64,000 bases of DNA from assembly GCF_014356525.2 (NCBI RefSeq), contig NC_052510.1, positions 18,147,999 through 18,211,998 of the forward strand, in the 5' to 3' direction. Below are positions 11,224 to 25,206 of the stretch, one piece after another. Within the stretch, counting starts at the first letter, position 1. Every line of letters starts with the position of its first letter. The stretch is from Nilaparvata lugens (taxonomy: Eukaryota; Arthropoda; Insecta; Hemiptera; Delphacidae). Position numbers and translations under genes: made by a program. The notes beneath the pieces were generated by a model, which saw only the letters and a list, made by a program, of their open reading frames with translations, had not been told where the DNA came from and made no database searches.

Positions 11224-14200
11224 CTATCGTTTTGTCAGTTGAACTGGATATCCATGAGTTAGTTCCAGCATGAAAATATTATTGTACTCTGCATTTTCTA
11301 GATTGAGGTCAGATGTGATCTTGTATTTTCTTATGACACTTCCAACCATTGTTTTCATCGAAAGCATAGCGTAGGCATGTCCTGGAACATAAAAGAGCTG
11401 TTTCAGTTATTACGATAATATTATTAATAGTAGAAGTTGAAGTGTCATCAATCTCATAGTTGTTAATATAAGTGAAATAATATGTTAGAATTTATTATTA
11501 TTCTATTGGTTAACATACGAAGAGAGAGATCAGTTATCTCAGCAAGAGATAAACTATTTTTTTTCTATTAGTTCTGAGCAGAATGAAAAATATTTCATCC
11601 ATTTTTGATTAAAATATTTCACCCATTTTTGTACTAGCTACACCCTTTGTATGGGTGACCACTTTGAGACGAACTCCATTGATTATTTTTTTTCAGTTCC
11701 AAATATCGCTTTCCGATGGTCCGGAACCCATCTAAAGCTTTAGGTCCACTCATCCCTCATCGTCTTCCGTCTCATTACTCACGCATAAGCCTAGAGCTCA
11801 TGTGGCCATCAAACTCATAGCAAAAACAAAGCAAGTATAGAGAGTACTTATAGCATCAACTTATTAGCGAAAAAAGAGAGTTTGAGTAGGTTTACCATAT
11901 CCATGAGGAATTATTCTTATTCAATACGAAATTGTCAAGTAGGTTGGCCCACTCAATTGAGAGAAATATTTATTTCAATCCGATTTATGTAAAATTTTCC
12001 TTAATATGAAAGAGATGATGCAAATGTGGAATCGACAAAGATTAACTTGCAAAATTAAAAATTAATTGCATTTAATGAGGAATTATAATTCTGAACTAAT
12101 ATTTTACACTCCAGTCAATTATTGTTCATCAATACAAAATACAGAGTGGACTTTATGTTAAATGTTGTTATTCCGTAAAGTTTCCATGGAAATTCATTGA
12201 CTGTTCATAATGATGGATCAAATATTTTTATTGAGTTTGGCAAATTCTATCTGTTTCATGTGGCATATGGTAAACGAGTTGACAATTAATAGTAATTCGA
12301 TTAAATTTGAATACCTGGACAATTTCTGGGTCCGTATCCGAACGGTAGGTAGCTGTACTTCGGTCTCTTGGCAACTTCTTCAGGCAGGAAGTGATCAGGG
12401 TAAAACTCCTCGGGCTTTTTCCAGAACCTTGTATCACGATGCACGGCGTAGAAGCAGATTTGGATCGATGTGCCGGATGGCAGAACAAGATCACCTGGAA
12501 ATAAATTTTAATTAATAGATTATGGATTTTTCATTCAGATTCTTCCCAGATTACATGCTCTTCCAACAACGTTTTGCCCACTTTTTATCTATGATTAGAA
12601 GGATTTAATTGTTCCAACTGATTAATTAAGTTTGATAAGTCAGAGACGAGAAATCAATCTTTTTTTTGTCGAGATTGAACTAGTGATTTGAGTTTTCTCT
12701 GAAGATTGAAGACTTGAGTCCATCAATTAATCATAATCATGATAAGATGATAAATTTTCATAAAATGTGATGATCTCTCATATGAGCTACAATTCTCAGA
12801 ATGTAGTCAATAGCTACGAGTAGAAAATGACAACGAAGATCCGATAACAAGAATAACCAATATTTTCAATAATTGAGATCTATTCATGCATTGGATTTCC
12901 ATCTATTTCTCCCAGTTCAAATGGAATTTTTTTCATAAAAAATGTAATGAGCTCTCGTATGAGTTACGATCCTCACAATGTAGTCAATTAATAATATTAA
13001 CTTATTAGTAACTACAAATAGAAATTTACTAACAAAGATCTGGTAACAAGAATAATTGAAAGCTTCGATTGTAAGGCTTATTTTTGCAATGAATTTCTAT
13101 TAATATCTTCAGCTTGAAGGGGAAATTCAGAATCGATGAATTTGAATACTCTTTGAACAATTTCATATCAGTTAGTTGAGCTCTAAAAAATATTACATAA
13201 ATTTTAGCGTCTCTGCGAGTATAATACGAGTGTGTAAAGTTTTTTTTGTATTCTAGAAGAGAATAGTAGCCCAGTCAACAAAGTGTTCTAGAGGGAAAAG
13301 TGTGGAAGACAATTTTTGACCCCGCCGTTCTGTTTAGGGTAGTGAGGAGGTGAACATATCAAAAGTCCCAACCCCTACCCACTGTGTAAGGGGGTGGGGG
13401 TGGTTCAAAGGTACCATGTTTTGGTTTCTGGCATATAACTCGAAAATTATGCATTCTACAGTCATGACCATTCGCTAAGAAATTGAAGCTTACATAATTT
13501 CCTACAATATTGATTCATAACTTTTTCTATATCTCTCTCACTTTTCGAGATATCCGCTCTATAAGATGTGACATTTTTGAAAAAAACACATTTCCCTTGA
13601 ATTTTCTGCTTTTTTTGCTCTTATAACTTTTTGAATATCGATGGGAAAAATCCATGCTGATCATGAGCTTTTAGAGCATCAAATTCTCTTCAATTTTATG
13701 TATAATTTCACAAGTTTACGCACATCCCCACGACTGTTGCAGCAGCTTCAGTGTTGAGTGTGATATCTTCAGTTATGCAAAAATAGACCAATTGACAAAG
13801 GAATTTGGAGAGAATGTTTTGAACACAATTTTTGACTCAGTAGCTTTGTTGGGACCCGTGAGGAGGTGAACATATCGAAAGTTCTTATCCCTACCCCTTG
13901 TGTTAAAGGGATGATGGTGGTTTAAAAGCTGCATTTTTCAATGTTTTGCTTACACGCTCATATCTTGAGAAAATGCGTTCAACCGACATGACTAACTATT
14001 CAGAAATGAAGCTTGATAAATTCTGTACAATATTTGTTCCGTGGTGATTTGTTATTTCTCCAACAGTTTTCGAGATATACGCTCTTAAAATTGTTAAAAT
14101 AATAGCTTTCGATCTAAAAGCTCATGATCAGCATGGATTTTTCCCATCGATATTCAAAAAGTTATAAGAGCAAAAATAGCAAAAAATTCAAGGAAAATGT

Positions 14201-17200
14201 GTTTTTTCAAAAATATCACATCTTATAGAGCGGATATCTCGAAAAGTGAGAGAGATATAGAAAAAGTTGTGGAATCAATATTGTAGGAAATTATGTAAGC
14301 TTTAATTCCTTATAGAATAGTCATGACTGTAAAATGCATAATTTTCTAGTTATATGCCAAAATCCAAAAAAATGGTACCTTTGAACCACCCCCACCCCCT
14401 TAGCACAGGGGTTAGTGGTGGGGAATTTTGATATGTTCACCTCCTCACTACCCTAAACAGAACTGCGCGGTCAAAAATTGTCTCCCAACTTTTCCCTCTA
14501 CACGTTTTTTTTGAGCATTCATTGCCTGGACTATAGTGGAAGATGGGGAAATATCTTGAAATAGTTGGTTTTCCTATCTAGCTATGTTGTCCTATTTAGC
14601 TATCTTGCCCTCTCAAAATTACGGCTTAGGGGTTATTACTCGATTAAGTATTCAGGGCGAATTTGAAGAAAGCGGCGGTCGATGTTGTGAGCTTGTGCCA
14701 ATCACGATCAAAGTATGAATTTTTGGTACTTTTGAGATACTTCGAAACCTCGATATTCCATTGGATTCAAGAAAAAAAATTCCAATTTATTGATTGGTTG
14801 TTAAAGACCCTGCACCATTCTATACAGATGTAAGATCTTCCACTTTCTGTGACCTTGTGGTCTACCTTGATGAACTCAATGATAAATATTATTTGAAACA
14901 AAATGGAATTCTGTGATAGTTTCTTTTTATTGCACTCACCAATATCGTGGTCCCTTTCCAACTGCCTCACAATGACAGGGACAGAGAACAGTCTGAGGAC
15001 CTCTTTGAGCACCATTTCCAAGTAGGGGAGGGTGGCCAGCTTGTGGATTGTGAACTCTCCATCCCCCACCACGTCAACAATTTCTTGGTACACTTTCTCC
15101 TGGATTTCGGGGTAAGCTCCTAGTAGGGCAAAAGCATAGGCAGTCGCTACACGTGTTGTGTCAGCACCCTGCAAATTTCATGAGATAATATATTTTCAGA
15201 AATATAAGTAATATATTATTGTTATTCTATTTCGCTTTAGTTCGACCAATCACATAGTTTCTTCAAACTACATCTGCATCAATCCACATCCAAAAATCGA
15301 ACATGTTTCATCATTCTGTTCAATCCAATATTCGATCAGAAATTATTTGACGTTTCATATTTCAAGGTTAGATAGGTATGAATGAATACCTTCTTTAGGA
15401 TGCACACCTGAATCGATTAACTTTGCTCTGATAACCACTATGGAAGAACTAACAGAACCAATGTAGGAAGGCTGTTTAAAGCTACAGCAACTTATGAAGA
15501 ATAATATGTTTAATTTTAATTTTGTTTATGGTATACCTCCTATTTCTATGATTGATTCTATTTGATTTATATTATCACTTATACTATCAATTTCCTATTA
15601 TTTATTCATTGGATAAAAAAATTACAATATCGGAATGAAAAAATAGGCACTTATAATAGCTGCTTATGATAAATAGACAGGCAAGGAATTTGCAATCTCT
15701 ACGAATTGATGTTGAAGATAAACCTTCGATTATAGACTACCTTGACTATGATATGAGAAATGTCAATAATAGTTGATGGCATGATTGGCGTGACCTTGAA
15801 AATAATAATTTCACTTTCTTTACTCATTTCTTCTATCAGTTTCCTCTCCTCTCTTCATCAGGTATGAGTTTCCTGTCTCTAGGTATGAGTGAGAATTATT
15901 AAATCAGAGATGAATAACAATTCGATTTTGTAATTATTCGTGAAACAAGGACTCAATGATATAATACATAATAGAACATAGTAGAATACTCAACTTACCG
16001 CAATGAATGTATCTGTTGTAAGGTATGTAAGTTCATCGATGGACATGTGCTTGAACTGCTCGAGAATGGTGTCCAAATAGATGGATCTCTTTTTATCCAG
16101 GTCATCAACTGGACAACAGAAATTAAATTGAGGAATTGGTAGAAAAATGCTGCACTCTTCATTAATACGAACAAAATTGAGAATCAATACAGGTTCTTCT
16201 CATTCCTTGCATAAGTCATCTAAGTATTTATGAATTTAACAATGTAATGTATAAGTCATCTAAGAGCATGAGCACTAATATCGGTATGAAATGAAAATAG
16301 AAGTTCTATGCTTACCATAAAAGTTCATCTATCATAGAGAAACGGATCAAATTAAAAAAAATCACTGCTTATTGAACTCTGGTGAACAACAATTTTTAAC
16401 TGATATTGGCCTGAAATGAAAATAGAAGTGCTATGAAAACTATAAAAGTTATTCTATTATAGAGAAACGGATCAAATTTAAAAAAATCACCGCTTATTGA
16501 ACTCTGGTGAACAACAATTTTTAATTTTTAAGAGTATATTGAGGTAAATAGCTTTACTTTCATTTCCAATTCAAACTATTATTCATCCTTGAATGCATAG
16601 ATGAGGAGGATGAATGATAACTTATCCTTCTAATCAAGCATTTTGAATTATGATTTCTGCTCATTTTTCAATATGCTTTTCGTAGAGAAAATTCACTCAA
16701 TGTAAAAATTAACAACTAATGGTATTGATTTCTATCAAAACCGATAAAATCCTTGACTTACTCAGTCCATCCTTTGGATCCTCAGCCTGTTTGATACTGA
16801 TCCTCTCAAGAATTACCTGAGAAAGATGAAGTAAAACATAAGAAAAATCATTTTCTAGAGAAAGGCTCGATAATAAATCGTGATCGCGAGACATTAATGC
16901 GAAGGCGATTCAAAGTTAGTTAGTTATTGATCAAGGTTGACGAACTTTAATTTGTCTTGAACTAGATTCAATAGTATTCAACTGCCGTGCTTGAAGCTAA
17001 TAGACAAAAGATAATTTGGAACCAATCGCAACGATCAATAATATGATTTAATAATAATTAAAAAAGTAACAGTTTTTGAAAGAGATAAAACAAAGAAAAA
17101 TGAGGAAATCTTTAATACCCATTCGTGCCCACTGATCCCAGATTGGAACAGTTCATTATTGATGATATGATGTGAATAATATGAATTTGAAGGTGGATTT

Positions 17201-20200
17201 TACAATCCAAACATGATATCATTGCTTGAATGAAGACATTTATCACATTCCAGATATTCTTAGTTTTTTATGAGTACAGAATATTAAAGTCCATGAGTTT
17301 TGACGTGTCATGTCATCAAATGGGAAGTGAGCTAAATATTTTTCTATTCATGTGAAAATCCCTCATTTTTATTTTTATCGATTATCAATATTCATTTCTT
17401 CAATGATTTCATGAAATTTCTTAGAATGGGTCATTCACAGTAATTGGAAATAGGATGTTTCTGAACAGGATCAGTGGGATTTCTGATAGATATTGAACCT
17501 ATAATATTCACGTTATATGATGACAGATGATCTAGATTAATGGTTTGAGGAGTCAGCAGGTAACTTACAATTTTTTCAAATCTTTCATTTGAAAAATGAA
17601 CGCAGCATGCACTGTTAATTCTCTATGAAATCTATTCAGAACTACAACAGCATTGAGAATTACTCTATTCAAGCTATTTGAATAGACTTTTTTTGAGTTG
17701 TTCAAATAGCATCATATGAAACTTTCATTAGAACAGCCAACAGGATGTAGTTGTGTCAAACCTGTATAGAAATATTTGTTAATTAACTAATTGAATATCA
17801 AGTCAGGAATACCAAGTTCACCAACAAATAAAAGTTACATTACTCTCTGATCAATCAACAGGTATTAATTGATTGCAGTAGCTAAGGAATGTCGGAAAAC
17901 ATGAGGTACAAGTGTGTACTCACCTGCTTGGCAAAGTCATGCAGTGGTTTGACGAAGGCATTCAGTTGCTTTGACCAGTTGGTGAAACGGAAAATCCAGT
18001 CCGACTGGTAATGGAGCGTGTAGAATCTCTTCTTGATTATTGTTACCGATCTGTAAAATTAAATGGAAAATAATCATGATTGCACTTGAAGATAATAATC
18101 AGGATAATAGTTGTGTAGTGTAGTAATAGTGATGGTTTTGTAGTGCTACAGTGAAACAACTTCAATTACATTCTACATAATATTCTTCAGGATTCAAGTG
18201 AAACATCAATTTATCACTCTAATGATTCAGTAGCTCAGTAATTGAATTTTCATGTAGGCTAGTATTTTTGCAACTTTCAGTTTACTTATGATAGATTCGT
18301 CAAACATCAATTTTCTAATTGAAAACTACTTGCTATTCGATCATGTTGAATCTGTGCGTTGGATGTTCCAGTTTTATCCAAGTTATTATCGGAATTATTA
18401 TATTATTGCAGTTCTAAATGAGTTTATAAATGAACAGTTTGCATGGGGAATTGAAGGAATATAGGGTTTATAACTTACCCAACCACATTCTTGGCGAAAT
18501 CACAACGATTCTCAATCTGTTCCTTGGATTTGACACCCATTAGAGTACCTGTGAATTGATAGTAGTTAATATCGATCGTATTAATTTAAATTTTGTTGAA
18601 TCATATTATTGTAGAAGATGTATGAATATTCATTAGAGGAATCGAATCTCATGAGTCCAAGCTCATTAGTTATCACAATGTGCGATTATGATAAGCTTTT
18701 AAAATCCTACCAGCTCATGCGTTTTGGCTCATTGAAAACGCTTCAGCTATCAATCACCTCATACTCAAACAGAGCAATTCATCATGAACCTTTTCCATTC
18801 TCACATCCACATGGATTCATGTCATCTCAGTCGATAAATATTATATTTGCATTAGTTATTTTAATATTAAATTAATTTTGTTCAAAGTTGTTTGATGATC
18901 ATAAGTCCTTGGAAGTTTTAAGTTGATGGCAGGATGAAGGATCGATCGATCAATCCAGAAATAGTAAAAAAGTGTATACAATTATGATTTTGATCTGGTA
19001 ACTTCATTGGTTTCTTATGCAAAGCTATAGGTGAATAGCTTGTATCAAACACAACCTAGTAAATTACAATGTATAGGCTAGTCATCAAATAATTGTTAAT
19101 ATTCGATAAAAAATATCAATTTATCTTATTATTTAACATTCTAAAATGATGGTGGCAATGAATAAATTCTTTCAATCGATTGCTTCGATTAATCTGATTC
19201 ACTCGATAAATACATTCAACAGATCTATTAATCGTTTTATTGTTTTTTGGATATCAGTATCACTCACCACAGAGGAAATCCAGTGTGCATTTTGCCGTAT
19301 AATCACCAATGTCAAAGGTGGGTTTCCCAACCTGTTCTTCCAATCGCTGAACAAGTACATCACTCTGCTCGTTGAAAGTTGTCAAGAAGTTTTCCAGAAG
19401 TTTCTGGTGGAAGGTTGGGTTCACCATTTTCCTTAGTTTACGCCATCTGTCACCTGGAATCGCACATCAAAGAGGATTTCCACGATGAACAATGAAGTGG
19501 AGGATAATTATTGACTCACAAAAGATACGATGAATGGAAAATTACAAAGAGAAACCATAGAATGCATTTTCCAAGATTGATAAAATGACAAATAATAAAA
19601 GGATAGGAAACGACAAAAAAACATTGAAAAACATTTTCCAAGAATGCTTCCTGATGTCTTCAGTTTTACAGAATAAGATCATTCAGATGAGAGAGTAAGA
19701 ATCAATCCTACATCATTATTACACTTTTAGTAGTTGAACCTCATAGATTTGGGTCTCTGAGGAATCAACTCGAGACACATAATATGTGAGTATGAGTCAA
19801 ATATGTGATTAAGAACGGAATAGAAGGATGAGACCATACTCGAGAAACGGGGAAACGGAAGAGATAAATGTGAGAGGAAGTATAAAAGACTCATTTTCAT
19901 GATTTACTCACCTGATGCTACGAATATTCCATCAGAGTGAGCTTTGAAAAACCTGTAAGTAGGATCTTTGTTGGTTCCATATTCACTACTGAGGATGGCC
20001 TGAGGAAAGAGAAACAGTAAAATGTCCAAATCAGTATTACAAGTGAGATTCTAAAGAATATGATTAAACAACACTTGAAAATAATATTGTATTTGGTTAT
20101 TTACTAAGATATCTGCCACTGAATAAGATATTTTTCCACTTTCTGTTCTATTGGAAAAATGTCGTCGGTAAGTGAAGAAAAGAGGACCTGGTAAATTATT

Positions 20201-21844
20201 GCAGGAAGATGGAGATTGAATTTTCCATTAATTCAATTCGAATTTTCATGAAATTTTCAGAAGTCTGTTACTTATTTCGCTCTCTGGATTAGAATTCTGC
20301 ATATTTTCAACATTATAATCAATTGCATAAGAATTTATAATATTGATTACAAATTTTCATAAAAATCATTTACATGGATTTTTATTTATTTATTTTTCGT
20401 TCAACCTACCTCAATGTGCTTCGGCTCTGCAAGATTCACCCAGAGGAAGGGACCGAGCCAAACTCTCACAGTGGACCCGTACGTTTTCATCAACTCCAGC
20501 TGAATATTGTTGTAACCTAAAACATGTAGTGGGGTTAGATCCATTGATGGAATCAACAACCAAATATTGTAAGAAATATTGTGGGGATGGAGATTTTCAT
20601 TCAATTGTCATTGATTTGATATGTGCAGAAATGGGAATGACGAATTTTCCATGTAATTTGTACTACCTAGAATTAACCAAATATGGACGATTGATGACAG
20701 GAAGTTGCAAAATAAATGTACCTTTTATATTTACAAAAATGCTCGATCCATTATAATGTTAATCAAGAGTTTTCTTTGTAGCTAATTCTTATGAGGTTAC
20801 GAGATTTGAATTATTCTAATCTAATGATAAATATTTAGTGTTTCAATTCAGATTTGAATGAAATTTCAATTATTCAACGTATAGTCTCAATAATAATCAT
20901 TAGAGAGATTTACAAAAATCATGAATTCAAACTGACGGAGAAATAACCATAGCAAAGATCATTCCGGAACATTTTCTCAAAAGTATAAAGAATTTAAATG
21001 TTTTCAAATGCTGGCTCGTTGACCATGATTGTTACACCAATTTGATGATCAGAATTCGAACTAGAATATAATAATAGATTCTAGTATCCAAGAGTCCCAT
21101 TTACTGATATGTAATGGCAATGATTGTTCTTGACAAACTGTTTAAACTTGGGAGCATATCACATTTATCTCTAAACAATTGATAAAGGACAAGTGTCGTA
21201 TTCATACAATCCTATTATTCTAATTTTTATAAGAAAGCAAAGAATTTAGAATTCTCATAACTAAAATATTTCTGATAACATATTTCCGATGTTATCTCTA
21301 TTATCAAAGGGAGCTTCTAGTATTATATCGGAACATGACGATTATAATGAAAATTTAATCATTCATCGTCAAAATATATTTAACGTGGAGTTTGATACCA
21401 ATAATTATTGTCATTTTTCATCATTTCTTCTCATTCTATTCCACTAGTGAACCGTTATTTTAATCGATTTCAACTCACCTTCCATGTCGAGACCAAAGAA
21501 GGAATGAGCGTTTCCTATGAGAGGCAATGTCGGAGGGCCTGGTATCTTGGATATCATTGCCGAAATCCGTTGCATTCTCCTCATGTACCAAGTCACAAAA
21601 CCCACAGCAAAGAACATGAGTAGATAGGGCAGTAGCATGATGACTCGCTCCTCTACACCAGTAATCCATTTTGCTGTAACAGCAGAAATGTTATGATGAG
21701 TAGAATAATTGAGATTCTTTTGGATTCTTGATGTCCAAGAATTATTGCGGATTAATCAGAAAGATCAAGAAGAGAAATAATTGATGAACCAAAAAAATTA
21801 CGTACGGACTCACTTTTTTTCTGTAAATATGAAATGAATGACAT
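11224..21844 (-). CDS. Cytochrome P450, clan 4 (CYP4-like), complete 12-exon gene
   Basis: Twelve minus-strand coding exons join in phase to 1536 nt (511 residues): 21814-21844, 21479-21673, 20410-20516, 19912-19999, 19268-19453, 18479-18548, 17924-18050, 16762-16816, 15999-16108, 14940-15168, 12315-12494 and 11224-11381. All introns are GT-AG. Landmarks in order: membrane anchor at about residues 22-40, KIPGPP hinge (53-58), C-helix WRKLR (144-148), I-helix AGADTT (323-328), K-helix ExxR (KEVLRL, Glu379 and Arg382), PDHF (432-435) and haem loop PFGYGPRNCPG with Cys458. About 510 residues is normal for microsomal CYP4 proteins, which oxidise fatty acids, hormones or xenobiotics with a reductase partner; the substrate is not inferable. 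The first exon (10 codons plus 1 nt) is the least certain part. It was chosen because it has an ATG, a good donor and the phase required by the next acceptor. The I-helix differs from the usual CYP4 EGHDTT, so this may be another clan-4 family. Confidence 0.93.
12755..13120. repeat. Diverged direct duplication in P450 intron 10
   Basis: Two consecutive blocks of roughly 185 bp share an order of phrases, for example tcataaaatgtgatgatctc against tcataaaaaatgtaatgagc, then a tagtcaat block, then acaagaataa. They are diverged with several indels. This is an old local duplication and no function is visible. Confidence 0.5.
13282..14505. mobile_element. Three-armed foldback element in P450 intron 10
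   Basis: The left arm (about 13282-13674) and right arm (about 14114-14505) are inverted copies of about 390 bp with high similarity. They share blocks such as gacaatttttgacc, gtgaggaggtgaacatatc, a run of five G, and tccatgctgatcatgagct. The central segment (about 13800-14070) is a third, more diverged copy in the same direction as the left arm. There is no open reading frame. A transcript of this intron could fold into a long hairpin. It is a non-autonomous foldback or MITE-like element. Confidence 0.75.
16275..16524. repeat. Tandem duplication of about 125 bp in P450 intron 8
   Basis: The phrase attgaactctggtgaacaac occurs at 16371 and again 125 bp later at 16496. The preceding sequence, including gagaaacggatcaaatt, is likewise repeated with few changes. 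It is a simple two-copy tandem duplication between exons 8 and 9 of the P450 gene. Confidence 0.75.
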
Positions 21845-23397
21845 CTTATTCAATCAATATGTTTATCAGAATGTTTTGCGAAGCAATTTCCAATAATTAA
21901 CCTTTATCGGGATAAAATCTGAAGTACAGAGAGTTTTATTGAATATTTTAAAAATTAACTTTACAATAATTCTTTCTATGTTTTCCGTCAACAAAACAAC
22001 ATGAAGTTCTAGTAAAAATTAAAAAAAAATATACTTCGAAAACTTTCATGGGAAACATGTTACCAGCATCTCAGAAAGGAGTAGATATGAGCGATGTGTT
22101 TGTACTTTGATTCACTATTAATTTAGAAAATATCATAATCTCCATAGTTTGTCCATCATAGCTCAATAATTCAAAGCATTAGTTTGTAGAACACAGAGAT
22201 GGAAGAGAAACCTTATCAAATGAAACCTTCTATTTGACATTTCCAATGTGGAGCCTCTTATCATTGATTCCATCAGAAAATGTGTCTATTACAACTACAC
22301 AAACCTAACATCTTTTTCTCTCATTTTGACAAAAAAATTAATAATATACCGAACTGGATAAATCCAGCACGCATTTATTTCGAAATGATTTCGAGAAAAT
22401 TCATCCAATTACTATCAAGAGGAATCAGATACGAGGCTACCAGCTGGGTATAATGAAGCGAGCCACTTGACTCTCAATCAAATAAAAACCAGATTAAAAC
22501 AAAAATCCGCTTGAAAAAGTCTGGAAGCAGGCAAGTGGTTGATAGGTCATTTTTCCTCATCGCCAGATTGTTCACAGTCTGTTTTTCTCACATCCATCAT
22601 GCAGAGTTTTGGGACTCGTTACATAAGAGGTCTCGAATCTCTCAATCCAAGAATGAACCAGGAACATTTCAGTTTTCTATCCCAAGGTCAGTCCTAAACG
22701 CGCTAGCCATATTCTAAGATAACGTTCTCCAAAAAGTTGTTTTTATACGAGTGTAGACTATAGTAAGAGGCATTGGAGAGGTCAATGTGGAACAATAAAA
22801 TACACAATTTAAATGTTTATCTCGCGTATTATGCAAGCAAATTCTAGTGTGAGAGTTTAAATCTGACAAGATGAAGAGTATCATTATTGTCTGTTCCATT
22901 CAATGCCACATCAATAGGTTTTGATCTAAATGATAGCGATAATTATAAAGTAGATTCAGGAAGGATAAATTATTGCATGTAACAGTCTTAACTATACTCT
23001 GATTGTAGGTATATGGTAAGTGGAGCAGTTATCGCTCTGTATGTAATTTATTGCATTTAAGCTACGAGCTCTAAACGGTATTCAGTACGATCAAGGTCAC
23101 TTGTTATGGTATAACACGAAAATGTGCGTTTTGTTAGTTATTTGATGGTAGGCAATGAGACGTTTCCACCTTGGTGAAGATATAAAATATGAGGGTTGTA
23201 AAGTTCCTGGTGGTTGTCAGTAATTGATAACAAGGAATTGATGACTTTGATGTTGATTTTTTGAGACAGAAGCTCGACAACACATAACGATTTTTAATAT
23301 CAAAAACTGAATGGAAATTGTTTCGTAATATTTAACTTTTGACTTTCTCCAGTGAACACTGAGAATACATTAAAAATGATAAATGCTTAAAAAAAGT
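21845..23397. other. Region upstream of the right P450 gene
   Basis: This should hold the promoter and any 5' untranslated exon of the P450 gene. I could not recognise a TATA box, initiator or receptor site with confidence. An open frame at 22511-22717 (plus) has no family resemblance. Confidence 0.4.
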
Positions 23398-23497
23398 NNN
23401 NNNNNNNNNNNNNNNNNNNNNNNNNNNNNNNNNNNNNNNNNNNNNNNNNNNNNNNNNNNNNNNNNNNNNNNNNNNNNNNNNNNNNNNNNNNNNNNNN
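23398..23497. other. Assembly gap (100 N)
   Basis: Exactly 100 unknown bases. The flanking sequence to the right (23510-23590) has a short GC-richer repeat of gacggtg/ggcgcggtgcgg type, so the gap may reflect unresolved repeat sequence. Confidence 0.95.
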
Positions 23498-24087
23498 AAA
23501 AAGTAATCTGAACTAGTCGGTGACGGCGCGGGCAACAAACACGGTGACGGTGCTGGCGCGGTGCGGTAGTATGTGTCCCTGTAAAAAGTAACTGACCTGT
23601 AACTTGACCTGTAAAAAGGTTTGAAGAATACGTGTTTAAAATTTGAAACTGATTGATCAATTCTTTCTAAAGTTATTGCAGAGCATACAAACAGACGGAC
23701 GACTTTGGCCCTCAGTAAGTCAAAAGTGAGAACTCGCTAACGCTCGTTCAATAAAAACCAACAATAATAATTTAACATTATATTTATTTTTAATGTATTA
23801 TTATCAATTATACATGAGCAAAAAACATTACGGTACATCAACATTAATACCAGTAGGCCTATCACATAAATTTATACAGAACATGGATATTAATGAGTCA
23901 TACACAGTCGATAAGAACTTCTATTGCTTATTAAGGATATTGGGGTGGCTTATTGGAGTAGGTGATAACGCGCTTAAAGGCAGAGGTGACGAACGATGCA
24001 GTCTGTGGTGCTTTGATCAATCGAGAAACTGTAACAGAAAAAAATAAGTGGAAACAACAGAAAGATAATTATGTAAGAAAGAAATAA

Positions 24088-25121
<1,034 letters not shown>

Positions 25122-25206
25122 TACGTGTTAGCTTGCTTGCATGATAATCTGTTGGCTAATTTAAGTTTTTTTTGTTTTGCTGTTTACTTGCTTTATTCAT
25201 CAAAAT

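Noticed and set aside
12228..12494. 88-codon minus-strand frame
   Set aside because: It is an out-of-frame reading of P450 exon 11; the correct frame carries the haem-binding motif.
20343..20756. 137-codon plus-strand open frame
   Set aside because: It lies antisense to P450 exon 3 and has no independent motif.
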